Counted from the first letter of the stretch, positions 45,852 to 55,869 are shown. The stretch: DNA of 64,000 nucleotides from Saccharospirillum alexandrii (GCF_004000275.1 NZ_RCIP01000001.1:364749-428748); one strand, 5' to 3'. Notes: generated by a model not told the origin, from the letters alone. Program-made: numbers and translations.

Positions 45852-46547
45852 GTGGCGATTCAACAACTCCCTCTTGGCGTCACCTTTCGGGAAGATGCCG
45901 TTTTTGAAGACTATCTGCCCGGTGACAATGCCCAAACGCTGGGCGCATTGCGCCATGCTCTGGCGCGCCTGGATGAGACCCTGATCTATCTCTGGGGTGC
46001 GAGCGGCTCGGGCCTTACGCACTTGTTGCAGGCCTGTGTTCACGACCTGCAATCGCAGGGTCTGGAGAGTCTCTATCTGCCGCTGGCCGACTGTGTGCAA
46101 TACGGCCCGGACGCCCTGGAAGGGCTGGATGAAATGGCGGTGCTGGCCCTCGATGACATCGACAGCATTGCGGGACTGCCCGACTGGGAAGAGGCCTTGT
46201 TTCATTTGTTCAACCGGATGCGAGACAGTGGTCGGGTATTACTGGTCACCAGCCACACCAGCCCGCTAAACCCCACCGTCGCCTTGCCCGATCTGGCTTC
46301 GCGCCTGAGCTGGGGCTTAACCTTTCACATTCAGCCGCTGACCGACGAACAGAAAACCGACTGGCTGATCTGGAAGGCGCGGCGCCGGGGGCTAACCATG
46401 GAACCGGATGTGGCGGCTTTTCTGATCAACAGAGCGGCGCGATCGATGACCGCACTGGTGGATGCCTTCGAACGGCTCGATCACGGCTCTCTCGCTCAGC
46501 AACGCCGGCTGACCATTCCCTTTGTGAAATCCGAGCTCGGGCTCTGA
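45852..46547 (+). CDS. hda: DnaA regulatory inactivator Hda
   Basis: Hda is a DnaA-like AAA+ protein that, with the sliding clamp, stimulates ATP hydrolysis by DnaA after initiation. The 231-residue protein has the N-terminal clamp-binding IQQLPLGVTF, Walker A variant WGASGSGLTHLL, Walker B LALDDIDSI, and sensor regions including the SRLSWGLTFHIQPL box with Arg finger. The usual GKS/T is altered to GSGLTH, as is common in Hda. Start GTG 45852 has AGGAG upstream. It follows the DUF2066 gene and converges on the hypothetical gene. Confidence 0.93.
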   Translation: MAIQQLPLGVTFREDAVFEDYLPGDNAQTLGALRHALARLDETLIYLWGASGSGLTHLLQACVHDLQSQGLESLYLPLADCVQYGPDALEGLDEMAVLALDDIDSIAGLPDWEEALFHLFNRMRDSGRVLLVTSHTSPLNPTVALPDLASRLSWGLTFHIQPLTDEQKTDWLIWKARRRGLTMEPDVAAFLINRAARSMTALVDAFERLDHGSLAQQRRLTIPFVKSELGL

Positions 46548-46549
46548 GC

Positions 46550-47104
46550 TCAGTCGTCCTCATTCGGGTCCCGCGGGGCGTCCTCTTCATGGTCTGACTC
46601 GTCGTCTGCCGGTTCAGGCTCAAGGCCGTGCACCTGCGCATAGAGGTGGATGAAGGTGCGCACCGAGTCTTCCGCCTGAACCGCCATCAGGCCTTCGGTA
46701 TCCATGATCCAGCGGCGCTGATCATCCAGATCCAGAGGGTCGATATCGGTAAACAGCTCGCTAACCGGGACAACCTCGGCGGCGACTTCTTTGTCGTAGG
46801 CGTCGTACATCATGTCGAGGCAGTATTCCACCAGAGCCGGGTCTTCGCAGTAGACTTCGCCGTCGTTCAGGTCTTCGGCCCACTCCTTCAGCACATCCAG
46901 CACGGTTTCGCCGCGATCCAACAAGTCTTGCAGAGGCGGGGCGCCGGCGGCATTCTGCCCGCTGTCCCAGTCGATGAGCCAGGCGTCTTCCGGCTTGAGC
47001 AGGACACTTTTGTACTGGCCGCTTTTCAGGCTCCAGGCGACCGAATAGGGGTACCCCTGATCTTCATCCGTCACTTCAAAGGCGATAAAAACCGGTAATT
47101 GCAT
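46550..47104 (-). CDS. Hypothetical acidic protein, possible degenerate RNase H-fold
   Basis: I do not firmly recognise this 184-residue protein. The start is MQLPVFIAFEVTDEDQGYPYSVAWSL; an earlier ATG at 47122 adds six residues. The first part (FIAFEV, SVAWSLKSG, LLKPEDAWLIDW) and the later GEVYCEDPALVEYCLDMMYDAY resemble DEDD-type 3'-5' exonuclease-like proteins, but an early acidic residue seems to be Ala or is shifted, so activity is doubtful. The C-terminal tail is highly acidic (EPADDESDHEEDAPRDPNEDD). It converges on hda with a 2-bp gap, and it is divergent from the CxxC protein gene. Confidence 0.5.
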   Translation of the reverse strand: MQLPVFIAFEVTDEDQGYPYSVAWSLKSGQYKSVLLKPEDAWLIDWDSGQNAAGAPPLQDLLDRGETVLDVLKEWAEDLNDGEVYCEDPALVEYCLDMMYDAYDKEVAAEVVPVSELFTDIDPLDLDDQRRWIMDTEGLMAVQAEDSVRTFIHLYAQVHGLEPEPADDESDHEEDAPRDPNEDD

Positions 47105-47227
47105 CGGGTTCGTTTCCGTCATCAGTAAAGGCGCGCAGTATAACGGTCGCAAGGCCCGAGGCACAGGACACCGGACAAGGCATCCCCTATACTGGCGGCT
47201 TTGTACTGAAGAAAGGGTGTCGGTTTG

Positions 47228-47455
47228 ATGAGTGATGAACGCCAGCTCCGTAATTTCTACGACCGGGATGCTGAAGAACAAAACGCTTTTCTGGAAAATA
47301 CCTGGTGTAATCACTGCCAGCAAGTGGATCTGGGCATGTCGGACCCGGTTGAATACACCCTGAAAGGGCGGTTGTTCATTGAAGGGCAGTGCCGGGTGTG
47401 TGGCGCGACGGTTACCACCGAACTGGTTGAAGACGATGATGACGTAGATGGCTGA
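47228..47455 (+). CDS. Small cysteine-rich (two CxxC) protein
   Basis: A 75-residue protein with WCNHCQQVDLG (about residues 26-36) and CRVCGATVTTELVE (about 55-68), two CxxC pairs fit for one zinc ribbon. The N-terminal third is charged and helical; the C-terminal end is acidic (DDDDVDG). Function unknown. The start is ATG 47228, not the in-frame TTG just before. It overlaps truC by 8 bp, so the two are probably co-translated. Confidence 0.75.
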   Translation: MSDERQLRNFYDRDAEEQNAFLENTWCNHCQQVDLGMSDPVEYTLKGRLFIEGQCRVCGATVTTELVEDDDDVDG

Positions 47456-48212
47456 GCCACTGCGCATTCTCTATGAAGATAACTGGTTGCTGGCCGTCGA
47501 CAAACCCGCGGGTTTGCTGATGCACCCCAGCTGGATTGACCGGTCCGCCACCGACACCCTGGCAGGCCGGGTAAAACACTACCTGCATGGGGTGCCGGTT
47601 CATACCGTACACCGGCTCGACCGGCCCACCTCGGGCATTGTGCTGATCGGCAAGACCGCCGACGTGGCGCGCCATCTGGCCGACCAGTTTGCCAGCCGCA
47701 CGGTTGCCAAAACCTACTGGGCACTGGCGCGTGGTTTCACCGCCGAAGCCTTTGGGTGTGACCGGGCGCTGGTGGAAGAACCCGATGCCGTTTCGGACCG
47801 TAAAGCACAGCAAAACAAGGCCGCCCAGCCAGCAGAGACGCAGTTTCGGCGCCTCGCCATTGCCGAAGTCGGTCTGGCCGTCAGCCGTTATCCCAAGACG
47901 CGGCTCAGCCTGCTCGAGTGTCACCCGCAAACCGGGCGAAAGCACCAGATACGCCGCCATCTTAAAACCCTGCGCCACCCAATTCTCGGTGATACACGTT
48001 ACGGCGACCGGCACCATAATCACTGGGCTTTACAACATCTGGTGCTGAGTACACTAGCCCTGCGCGCTATGGAATTGAGCCTGTCGCACCCGGAAACGGG
48101 CGAGCGTCTGTGCCTTCGGGCCGGACTGAATGACGGTTGGACTGATCTGCTTCGCCAGCTTGGCTGGTATAGCCTGCAAACTACCGTCTCGACAGGACAG
48201 GAAGCCGATTGA
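47448..48212 (+). CDS. truC: tRNA pseudouridine(65) synthase TruC
   Basis: TruC makes pseudouridine at position 65 in tRNA. The 254-residue enzyme lacks an S4 domain, starts LRILYEDNWLLAVDKPAGLLMHPSW, has the catalytic Asp58 in HTVHRLDRPTSGIV and the RNA-binding HPQTGRKHQIRRHLKTLRHPILGDTRYG with the TruC-typical D-x-x-H-N-H (DRHHNH). The next gene starts directly after its stop codon, so the Cys-rich gene, truC and the ABC exporter form a run. Confidence 0.92.
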   Translation: MAEPLRILYEDNWLLAVDKPAGLLMHPSWIDRSATDTLAGRVKHYLHGVPVHTVHRLDRPTSGIVLIGKTADVARHLADQFASRTVAKTYWALARGFTAEAFGCDRALVEEPDAVSDRKAQQNKAAQPAETQFRRLAIAEVGLAVSRYPKTRLSLLECHPQTGRKHQIRRHLKTLRHPILGDTRYGDRHHNHWALQHLVLSTLALRAMELSLSHPETGERLCLRAGLNDGWTDLLRQLGWYSLQTTVSTGQEAD

Positions 48213-50021
48213 ATGAGGCCCGGTAACGCTCAAAAACAGTCGACAGAAACACCGACCAAATCGGTGTCCGATCTCGATCTCGGGTTCATCGCCCGATCAC
48301 TCTGGCCCTATCTATGGGCCTACCGCGGGCGTGTGTCCATCGCCCTGGTGTTTCTGGTAGCCGCCAAAGGAGTGGCGGTAGCCATGCCCTGGGCACTGAA
48401 GCACATCGTTGACGGGCTCGATTCGCAACAAGCCCAGGTGGTTGCCGTGCCGCTGGCGTTTTTGTTCGCCTATGGTTTTTTCCGCTTCACCTCAGTGGCC
48501 TTTGGCGAGCTGCGTGATGCCATTTTTTCGCGCGTGACCGAGCGCGCCATGCGGCTAGCATCGCTGGAAGTATTTGAACATTTGCATCAACTGGAGCTCG
48601 ATTACCATCTGAGCCGCCAGACCGGTGGTCTGAGCCGTGACATTGAGCGCGGCACCAGCAGCATTCATTTTCTGCTGCGGTTTCTGGTATTTAATATTGT
48701 GCCAACGGTCCTGGAACTGTCGATGGTCGCGGCCATTCTGATCATCAATTTCAATGTCTGGTTTGCACTGATTACGCTGTTTGCTGTGGTGGTTTTCGTG
48801 CTGTTCACCGTGGTCATTACCGAGTGGCGCAACCGCTTCGTGCGCGAGGCCAATACGCTCGACAGCCAGACTAACACGCGCGCCATCGATTCGCTGTTGA
48901 ACTATGAAACGGTTAAATACTTCGGCAATGAAGCCTGGGAAGCAAAACACTACGATCGGAACCTTGAGCAATGGGAAGGCGCCCGGCTGAAAAACCGGAT
49001 GTCTCTGCTGATGCTCAACACCGGTCAGGCACTGATTGTGTCAGCGTCGCTGACGCTGATGATGTGGTTGGCCGCGCGGGATGTCGTCAGCGGTGCGATC
49101 ACCCTCGGCGATCTGGTAATGGTGAACGCCTATGTGATTCAGCTGTTCATCCCCCTGAACTTTCTGGGTTTCGTGTACCGGGAGATTCGACGGGCCCTGA
49201 CCGATATTGAAAAGCTCTTTGGATTGCTCAGGCGGCCGGCGGCCATTACCGACCCCGAAGGTGGCACCGAACTTGCCGTGCCGGAAGGCCGTATTGAGTT
49301 TGATCAGGTCGACTTTGGCTACCATGCCGATCGCACTATTTTGCATCACTTCAGCCTGACCATTGAAGCCGGTCAGAAAGTAGCCCTGGTGGGGAACAGC
49401 GGCGCCGGCAAATCTACCGTTGGGCGGTTGCTGTTTCGTTTTTACGATCCGCTGGCCGGTGACATCCGCATCGATGGTCAGTCGATTTCCTCGGTCACGC
49501 AATACAGTTTGCGCCAGGCCATTGGCGTGGTCCCACAAGATACCGTGCTGTTTAACGACTCCCTGTTTAACAACGTACGCTATGGCAACCCCGATGCGCC
49601 GGACGATGACGTCTGGCGCGCCATCCGCATGGCGCACCTGGAAGACTTCATCAACAGTCTACCCGAGCGGGAGCATACCCAGGTCGGTGAGCGCGGGTTG
49701 AAAGTATCCGGCGGAGAGAAGCAGCGAATTGCCATTGCCCGGGTGTTGCTAAAGGACCCGCCCATTCTGGTGTTCGATGAAGCCACCTCGGCGCTGGATT
49801 CACACGCCGAGCAGGCGATTCTGACGGCGATGAATGAAGTTTCCCGTAACCGCACCAGCATCGTTATAGCGCACCGTCTGTCGACGGTCATCGACGCCGA
49901 TGCCATCGTGGTGATGCAGGGCGGGCAAGTGGTTGAGAGCGGAACCCATGCGAAACTCTTGGCGGCCGACGGCGTTTATGCGAGCCTATGGCGCACCCAG
50001 CTCGATTCACAAAGCAGTTAA
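48213..50021 (+). CDS. Atm1/HMT1-type ABC exporter
   Basis: A 602-residue fused half-transporter. Membrane domain (about 30-330) with DYHLSRQTGGLSRDIERGTSSIHFLLRF, a conserved motif of Atm1/HMT1-family proteins, then an ATPase with Walker A GNSGAGKST, signature VSGGEKQRIAIARVL, Walker B ILVFDEATSALD and H-loop IAHRLS. Atm1 relatives export glutathione-linked or persulfide compounds for metal tolerance or Fe-S maturation; the substrate here is not known. It follows truC directly. Confidence 0.9.
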   Translation: MRPGNAQKQSTETPTKSVSDLDLGFIARSLWPYLWAYRGRVSIALVFLVAAKGVAVAMPWALKHIVDGLDSQQAQVVAVPLAFLFAYGFFRFTSVAFGELRDAIFSRVTERAMRLASLEVFEHLHQLELDYHLSRQTGGLSRDIERGTSSIHFLLRFLVFNIVPTVLELSMVAAILIINFNVWFALITLFAVVVFVLFTVVITEWRNRFVREANTLDSQTNTRAIDSLLNYETVKYFGNEAWEAKHYDRNLEQWEGARLKNRMSLLMLNTGQALIVSASLTLMMWLAARDVVSGAITLGDLVMVNAYVIQLFIPLNFLGFVYREIRRALTDIEKLFGLLRRPAAITDPEGGTELAVPEGRIEFDQVDFGYHADRTILHHFSLTIEAGQKVALVGNSGAGKSTVGRLLFRFYDPLAGDIRIDGQSISSVTQYSLRQAIGVVPQDTVLFNDSLFNNVRYGNPDAPDDDVWRAIRMAHLEDFINSLPEREHTQVGERGLKVSGGEKQRIAIARVLLKDPPILVFDEATSALDSHAEQAILTAMNEVSRNRTSIVIAHRLSTVIDADAIVVMQGGQVVESGTHAKLLAADGVYASLWRTQLDSQSS

Positions 50022-50036
50022 TTTGGAGGCCCGGCC

Positions 50037-50528
50037 GTGAGCGTACTCAGACCCATGCATGAAGCCGATTTCAAAGCGTTCTGGCCGGTGTTTACCAAGA
50101 TATTGCAGCGCCGTGAAACCTATTCACTGGACCCGGGCCTGCCGCTGGAGCAAGGCCTGCGTGACTGGCTGGAGTACCCCGATGAATCCTGGGTGGTTGA
50201 ACAGGACGGCAAGATCAAAGCGATTTACTATCTGAAAGCCAACGCCACCGGGCCGGGTGCTCATGTCTGCAACTGTGGCTATATGGTCAGTTTGTCGGCG
50301 CGCGGCCAGGGTTTGGCCCGAATGATGTGCGAGCATTCACAGCAACGGGCGCTAGAGCTCGGGTACAAGGCGATGCAATTCAATTCAGTGGTGTCCACCA
50401 ACCGGGTGGCGGTCACTCTTTGGGAAAAGCTGGGTTTTCGCAAAGTGGGTGTCCTGCCCCGGGCGTTTAAGCACCCGGAGCATGGCTACATCGATTCGTT
50501 CGTTATGTACAAATGGTTGGAAGAGTGA
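50037..50528 (+). CDS. GNAT-family N-acetyltransferase
   Basis: The 163-residue protein has the GNAT fold: N-terminal MHEADFKAFWPVFTKIL, a strand EQDGKIKAIYYLK, motif A NCGYMVSLSARGQGLARMMCEHS with the acetyl-CoA pyrophosphate loop, and the Asn-rich motif B (VVSTNRVAVTLWEKLGF). The acceptor substrate is unknown. GTG 50037 has GGAGG 7 nt upstream. It converges on proV with a 6-bp gap. Confidence 0.88.
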   Translation: MSVLRPMHEADFKAFWPVFTKILQRRETYSLDPGLPLEQGLRDWLEYPDESWVVEQDGKIKAIYYLKANATGPGAHVCNCGYMVSLSARGQGLARMMCEHSQQRALELGYKAMQFNSVVSTNRVAVTLWEKLGFRKVGVLPRAFKHPEHGYIDSFVMYKWLEE

Positions 50529-50534
50529 TTCAGC

Positions 50535-51740
50535 TTACTCAACCGGTTCAGTCAGCGATGCTTCACGGTCGACCGCTTGCGCCGGGCTAATCAGCCGGAT
50601 CACCTTGCTGCGAGACACCCAACCAACGAACTCGCCGGTATCTGTCGTTACCGCAATGGGTGCAGTGTCGCGAATCATCCGGGGCATCAGACTTTCCAGG
50701 TCAGCCGATTCGAGAACGCTGGATACCGGTGACACGCTTTCCCGCAGGGTTTCCTGCGTAGCCGCGTGCAAATTGCTCAGTGTGACGATGCCCTTCAGGT
50801 AGTTGCCTTCCAGTACGGTGGCGTAGTCGAATCCATGGCGCATCATCCAGTCTTTGGCTTTGGTAACGGTTGTGTCGGTGTTCAGCGTAGATACCGGTTT
50901 GGCCAGGACGTGATGCGCTTTCAATACCTTGCCCCGATTCACGTCTTTGACAAAGTCGGCGACATAGTCATTTTGCGGAGACAGCAGAATGTCCTGAGGG
51001 TCACCCTGTTGCACCAGCGCGCCGTCTTTGAGAATGGCAATGCGGTTGCCCAGACGCAGGGCTTCGTCAAGATCGTGAGTGATAAAGACAATGGTTTTGT
51101 GCAGCTGTTGCTGAAGCTTCATCAGCAAGTCCTGCATTTCTTTTCGGATCAGCGGATCGAGGGCTGAAAAGGCTTCGTCCATCAGCAGAATATCCGGGTT
51201 GGTAGCCAAAGCCCGGGCCAGGCCGACGCGTTGTTGCATGCCGCCTGACAGCTCATGAGGGTGCTGATCACCGAAGCCCTGCAAACCAACTTGTTCGAGC
51301 CAGTCGTTCGCGATGACGCGTGCATTTTTTTTATCGATGCCCTGTATCGTCAACCCATAGGCAACGTTGTCGAGCACGGTTTTGTGGGGGAAGAGGGCGA
51401 AACGCTGAAACACCATCGACATCTTGTGCCGGCGCAGTTGAATGAGTTCATCCTGGCGCAGATTCAGTACGTTCTCGCCGTCTATGCGAATGCTGCCTGA
51501 AGTCGGGTCTATTAACCGGTTGATGTGCCGGATCAGTGTCGATTTGCCGGAACCGGACAAGCCCATGATGACAAAAAGCTCACCTTCTTCGATAGACAGA
51601 TTGACATCCTGCAAGCCCAGGGTGTGACCGGAGTCGGCCAGCAAGTCGTCTTTCGACAGCCCTTTTTTCACTGCTTGAAGATGACGCTTGGGGTTCGGGC
51701 CAAATATTTTATAGATCCCCGAGATGTCGATCTTGGCCAT
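50535..51740 (-). CDS. proV: Glycine betaine/proline ABC transporter ATPase (ProV)
   Basis: A 401-residue ATP-binding subunit of an osmolyte importer: Walker A GLSGSGKST, LSGGMQQRVGLARAL, Walker B ILLMDEAFSALDPLIR, and C-terminal paired CBS domains (about 265-385, HHVLAKPVSTLNTDTTV). The CBS pair marks osmosensing ProV/OpuAA-type ATPases that respond to ionic strength. GGGAGA precedes the ATG, which overlaps the proW stop by one base (TAATG). It is the last gene of proX-proW-proV. Confidence 0.94.
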   Translation of the reverse strand: MAKIDISGIYKIFGPNPKRHLQAVKKGLSKDDLLADSGHTLGLQDVNLSIEEGELFVIMGLSGSGKSTLIRHINRLIDPTSGSIRIDGENVLNLRQDELIQLRRHKMSMVFQRFALFPHKTVLDNVAYGLTIQGIDKKNARVIANDWLEQVGLQGFGDQHPHELSGGMQQRVGLARALATNPDILLMDEAFSALDPLIRKEMQDLLMKLQQQLHKTIVFITHDLDEALRLGNRIAILKDGALVQQGDPQDILLSPQNDYVADFVKDVNRGKVLKAHHVLAKPVSTLNTDTTVTKAKDWMMRHGFDYATVLEGNYLKGIVTLSNLHAATQETLRESVSPVSSVLESADLESLMPRMIRDTAPIAVTTDTGEFVGWVSRSKVIRLISPAQAVDREASLTEPVE

Positions 51741-52606
51741 TATTTATCTCCCTGCTTCGGGTATTGCAGGCGCTTGCCATAAGCCTGGGTGACTCGGTCG
51801 AACAGAATAGCCAATGCAACAATGGCCAGCCCTGCCAGAAGGCCACGACCTACCTCAAGCCGGTTTATGCCGGCCAACACTTCCTGCCCGAGACCGCGCG
51901 CACCGATCATTGAGGCGACCACCACCATGGAGAGGGCCATCATCGTTGTCTGGTTGATACCCGCCATGATGTTGGGGAGAGCCAGCGGCAATTGCACGCC
52001 GAGCAGCTTTTGGCGGCGGGTTGCACCAAACGCCGTTGCCGCTTCCATGACCGAATGATCCACCAGGCGAATGCCGAGATCAGTGAGGCGAATCAGCGGT
52101 GGTACAGCATAGACAATAGTGGCGATCAGAGCGGGTACCTTGCCCAGACCAAACAGCATAACCACCGGAATCAGGTAGACAAAGCTGGGCATGGTTTGCA
52201 TGACATCGAGAATGGGCAGCGCTATTTTGCGAAACCGTTCGGACAACGACATCAGCACACCGACCGGTATGCCGACAACCAGACACATGATCAGCGCAAC
52301 GATCATCAGCGCCAGCGTTTGCATGCCTCGATCCCATTGCCCGATGATGCCAATAAACAGCATCAGCAGAGTCACTCCGACTACCAGAGTCCAGCGTCGA
52401 CTGCCAAACCAGGCGACGACCGCCAGAGCAGCAATGACCAGATACCAGGGGGAATTGCGCAACAGTTGTTCGACGGATACCAGAAACGTCAGCAAGGGCT
52501 GACTTAATCTTTCCAGTGAATCGGCATAGTCAATCACCAGCTGATTAACAAAACCATCAATACCCTGGCGCAGGGAACGTGCATCAAGAATCTCGGGGAA
52601 GGCCAC
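51740..52606 (-). CDS. proW: Glycine betaine/proline ABC transporter permease (ProW)
   Basis: The 288-residue permease has about six membrane helices and the EAA motif region (MEAATAFGATRRQKLLGVQLPLALPNIMAGINQ) that couples to ProV. The N-terminal cytoplasmic/amphipathic part resembles ProW. The start is a GTG at 52606 with AAAGGAC upstream. It is second in proXWV, 71 bp after proX. Confidence 0.92.
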   Translation of the reverse strand: MAFPEILDARSLRQGIDGFVNQLVIDYADSLERLSQPLLTFLVSVEQLLRNSPWYLVIAALAVVAWFGSRRWTLVVGVTLLMLFIGIIGQWDRGMQTLALMIVALIMCLVVGIPVGVLMSLSERFRKIALPILDVMQTMPSFVYLIPVVMLFGLGKVPALIATIVYAVPPLIRLTDLGIRLVDHSVMEAATAFGATRRQKLLGVQLPLALPNIMAGINQTTMMALSMVVVASMIGARGLGQEVLAGINRLEVGRGLLAGLAIVALAILFDRVTQAYGKRLQYPKQGDK

Positions 52607-52677
52607 ACATGCGTCCTTTGGTTACGGCGGGCAGGAAAGTGAGCGGCTGTTGCACACAGCCGCCCGGTGGTGGGCGA

Positions 52678-53655
52678 TTAACGGGCTGCTTTTACTTTTT
52701 CAGCCACGTCGGCCGGTACCCACTGAGTCCAGAGTGATTCGTAGTTGGCCAGGAAGTACTCTGCAACCTGGTCGGGTTCGGCGCCCTGTTCATCGGCCCA
52801 GGCCAGCAGCGTGTTCACCTCATTGGTCGGGATGTTGATGTCAGCAAAGAAGGCGGCAATTTCAGGAGCGTCTTCCTGAAGGGCGGTCGGAATGGTTTTT
52901 TGAATACTCGCCTTTGGAAACGCACTGGCCACAGGGGCTTCGCATTCAGGGTCCATATTGCAACGATGACCTTCGGGATCGTAGGCGGGCATCTCGAGTT
53001 CGACCATATCATACTTGCCCAGCACTGCCGTTGGTGACCAGTAGTAGGTGACAAACGGCCGCTGGCGCGCGTAGGACGAGGCAATGGCAGCGTCCAGTGC
53101 AGCGCCACTGCCCGGCGAAAACATGATGTAGTCGTCTTCAAGGCCAAAGGCTTGCAACAGGTTATTGTTGATGGCACCACAGACCCAGCCTTCCGGGCAG
53201 TTGTAGATTCGGCCCATTCCAGGTTCTTCGCGGTCTTCGAACAGTTCTTTGTAATCTGGCAAATCATACACCGAGGTGAGGCCCGGGTTTTCATCAGCGA
53301 CATAACGGGGAATCCACCAGCTTTCGACGCCGCCGGAATAGACGTCACCCAGAGAGACGACATCGCCCGCTTCGTTGGCGCTAACCCAGTTTTCAGGCGC
53401 GGAATCGATCCATAATTCGTTGTACAGATCGACATCGCCACGCACAACGGCGGCGATCATCGGCACTGTGTCGCCGGATTCAACAACAACGTCGCACCCG
53501 TAGCCGTCTTCTAAGATGGCTTTTTCGATTTCGACCATCATCAGGTTCGACATCCAGCTCATGCCCGCCAGGCGCACATTCCGGTCCAGTTCACAGGCCT
53601 GAGCCGTTCCAATCAGGCTTACAATCGCAAGCCCCAACCAGGTGAGGTATTTCAT
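52678..53655 (-). CDS. proX: Glycine betaine/proline-binding periplasmic protein (ProX)
   Basis: A 325-residue substrate-binding protein with signal peptide (MKYLTWLGLAIVSLIGTAQACEL). It follows the ProX-like pattern: VRLAGMSWMSNLMMVEIEKAILEDGYGCDV, DLYNELWIDSAPENW, GRIYNCPEGWVCGAINNNLLQAFGL and TYYWSPTAVLGKYDMVELEMPAYD. Trp and Tyr residues could form the aromatic box for the trimethylammonium group. It is first in the operon, with about 260 bp of promoter region upstream. Confidence 0.92.
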   Translation of the reverse strand: MKYLTWLGLAIVSLIGTAQACELDRNVRLAGMSWMSNLMMVEIEKAILEDGYGCDVVVESGDTVPMIAAVVRGDVDLYNELWIDSAPENWVSANEAGDVVSLGDVYSGGVESWWIPRYVADENPGLTSVYDLPDYKELFEDREEPGMGRIYNCPEGWVCGAINNNLLQAFGLEDDYIMFSPGSGAALDAAIASSYARQRPFVTYYWSPTAVLGKYDMVELEMPAYDPEGHRCNMDPECEAPVASAFPKASIQKTIPTALQEDAPEIAAFFADINIPTNEVNTLLAWADEQGAEPDQVAEYFLANYESLWTQWVPADVAEKVKAAR

Positions 53656-53917
53656 AGGTGATTCCTTTTTCAGTGTTATTGGGTGAACGCTGTGTTGCCA
53701 GTATGCAGGTCACAGTGACGTAATCTGCACACAGTATTGACCAGTCAAATCTGTTTTTCCAACCCGGAGGGCGGCCATCAATGACCGCGGATAACAAATT
53801 ACGCGCAATTGCGGGGTTTGGACGCCCTTGAATTGCAGAGTCCGGTCTGATGCTTGAGAAGCGCGTCGTACCAATGCAGGATGGCACCTCCAGAGCCCGC
53901 ATTGCTAAGGTAGCCCC

Positions 53918-55003
53918 ATGACAGAGACCCCCGTTTCACTGTTGCAGACCGAACAGGAGGGTGCATTACGAGTGATCAGCCTGCACCGCCCTCAAGCCCT
54001 GAATGCCCTGGATCTGAGCTTGATTGCAGCACTGGATGCCGCACTGACCGACGCTTTTGCCGACGACACGGTTAGCAGCATTTGGTTGCAGAGCTCCCAG
54101 GCCCGGGCATTTTGTGCTGGCGGCGATGTGAAAGCCCTTTATCAGGCGTCAGTCAATCAACCCGCCGACGTTCAGCGAGCGGAAGCCGTCCGCTATTTTG
54201 CAGCGGAGTATCAATTGGATGCAAAAATTGAACACAGCCCAAAACCCATTGTGGTCTGGGGGCGCGGCCTGGTGATGGGCGGTGGCTGGGGTCTATTTGC
54301 CGGAGGCGATTTGAAACTGGTGGATGCCGAAGCCCGCTTTGCCATGCCGGAATTGCAAATTGGCCTGTTTCCCGATGTCGGGGCGGCTCACTTTCTGCAG
54401 AAGCCAGACTGGCGCGCGGGCACCCTGATTGGCTGCTCGGGCATTCACCTGATGGCGAGTGACGTGGTTGCGCTCGATTATGCCGACCGCTGTGTCGATG
54501 AGTCGACGGCGGCGGATCTGAAGCACCGGCTGGCCAGCGGCAGCACGTTGGCCGACCTGCCAATCGATGACAGTGAAGACGACTCCGTTCGCCAAAGCCG
54601 GGAGGGCTGGCAGGCCGCGCTGGATACCTTGCCCGAGCCCAGCCTCAGTGACTGGATGGCGCAGGTGTCACGCTCAGCATTTGAACCTTTTAAGCAGGCT
54701 GCACGTCAATGGCAGACCGGCTCGTCGCTGAGTGTGGCACTGACCTGGCATCATTTTCGGCGTTTGCGGGGTGCCAGTCGGGTTGAGGCGCTGAATCAGG
54801 ATTTGATGGTGGGTGCCCATGCGGTGGCAGAGCGAGAATTTCTTGAGGGGGTGCGCGCCTTGTTAGTCGACAAAGACAAATCACCGGCCTGGCTTTACCC
54901 CAGTGTGATATCTGTGCCCATGAACCTGATCGACCGGTTTTATCGGCCATTGTCAGATGCGCCAGTGATTTCAGCCGATCCGTTCCGGGCAATTGATGGA
55001 TAA
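53918..55003 (+). CDS. Crotonase-family enzyme (enoyl-CoA hydratase / 3-hydroxyisobutyryl-CoA hydrolase-like)
   Basis: The 361-residue crotonase-fold protein has the CoA-binding start [17 protein letters not shown], oxyanion-hole [14 protein letters not shown] and [27 protein letters not shown], then [20 protein letters not shown], the pattern of 3-hydroxyisobutyryl-CoA hydrolases (longer than simple hydratases). It fits valine degradation or a related short-chain acyl-CoA route. It is close to the SDR gene and is followed by a thiolase, suggesting one catabolic unit. Confidence 0.87.
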   Translation: MTETPVSLLQTEQEGALRVISLHRPQALNALDLSLIAALDAALTDAFADDTVSSIWLQSSQARAFCAGGDVKALYQASVNQPADVQRAEAVRYFAAEYQLDAKIEHSPKPIVVWGRGLVMGGGWGLFAGGDLKLVDAEARFAMPELQIGLFPDVGAAHFLQKPDWRAGTLIGCSGIHLMASDVVALDYADRCVDESTAADLKHRLASGSTLADLPIDDSEDDSVRQSREGWQAALDTLPEPSLSDWMAQVSRSAFEPFKQAARQWQTGSSLSVALTWHHFRRLRGASRVEALNQDLMVGAHAVAEREFLEGVRALLVDKDKSPAWLYPSVISVPMNLIDRFYRPLSDAPVISADPFRAIDG

Positions 55004-55040
55004 CAGTATTCTTTTTTCCAGTAACCAAGCACAGGACCTA

Positions 55041-55814
55041 ATGATGACGACACCTCACACTCTGGCCGGAAAACACATCGCCATCACCGGTGGTGGTCGT
55101 GGCCTGGGACTGCAAATGGCCACATCACTGGTTGAGGCTGGCGCCCGGGTTGCGCTGATCGACATCGACCAGGCACTGGTTGAGCAGGCAGCGGCGCAGT
55201 TGAGAGACCAGGGTCATGCCGCCCGAGGCTATACCTGCAATGTCGCCGATGAAGCTTCAGTGCAGGCACTGTTTGACCAACTCAAACAGGACGAGCCCCA
55301 GCTTGACGGGCTGGTCAACAACGCCGGTATCTTGCGCGATGGCTTGCTGGTCAGAGTCAAAGACGGTGACATTCAGACCATGACCCTGGCTCAGTGGCAG
55401 GCGGTGATCGACGTTAACCTGACCGGTGTCTTTTTATGTGGACGCGAAGCCGCCGCCTGGATGGTGGCTGGCCAGACACCGGGGGTGATTATCAACATCA
55501 GCTCCATTTCGCAGGCCGGGAATATGGGGCAGACCAATTACAGTGCGGCCAAGGCGGGCGTTACCGCCATGACCGTTACCTGGGCGAAAGAACTGGCGCG
55601 TTACGGCATTCGCGTGGCGGGCATTGCTCCGGGTTTCATCGAGACCGAAATGACCGGCAGCATGAAGCCGGAGGCGCTGGAGCGTGTCAAGCAGTCTGTA
55701 CCCCTGAACCGCGTAGGGCAGCCGGACAATATCGCCCGGGCAGTCACATTTATTCTGACGAACGATTACTATTCGGGACGCATTCTGGAAGTGGACGGCG
55801 GGTTGCGTATTTAA
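55041..55814 (+). CDS. Short-chain dehydrogenase/reductase (FabG/acetoacetyl-CoA reductase-like)
   Basis: A 257-residue SDR: NAD(P) motif TGGGRGLG (about residues 14-21), structural NAG, catalytic Ser in ISSIS, YSAAK with catalytic Tyr and Lys, and [10 protein letters not shown] at the C-terminal side. It likely reduces 3-oxoacyl or oxidises 3-hydroxyacyl thioesters in the path with the adjacent thiolase. ATGs at 55041 and 55044 follow AGGACC; the frame runs back to overlap the crotonase gene, but without similarity. Confidence 0.9.
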   Translation: MMTTPHTLAGKHIAITGGGRGLGLQMATSLVEAGARVALIDIDQALVEQAAAQLRDQGHAARGYTCNVADEASVQALFDQLKQDEPQLDGLVNNAGILRDGLLVRVKDGDIQTMTLAQWQAVIDVNLTGVFLCGREAAAWMVAGQTPGVIINISSISQAGNMGQTNYSAAKAGVTAMTVTWAKELARYGIRVAGIAPGFIETEMTGSMKPEALERVKQSVPLNRVGQPDNIARAVTFILTNDYYSGRILEVDGGLRI

Positions 55815-55869
55815 CGCGCCCACTGTCTTTACCCAGTAAAGAATAGTGCGTCACAAGAGGATTCCCGTC

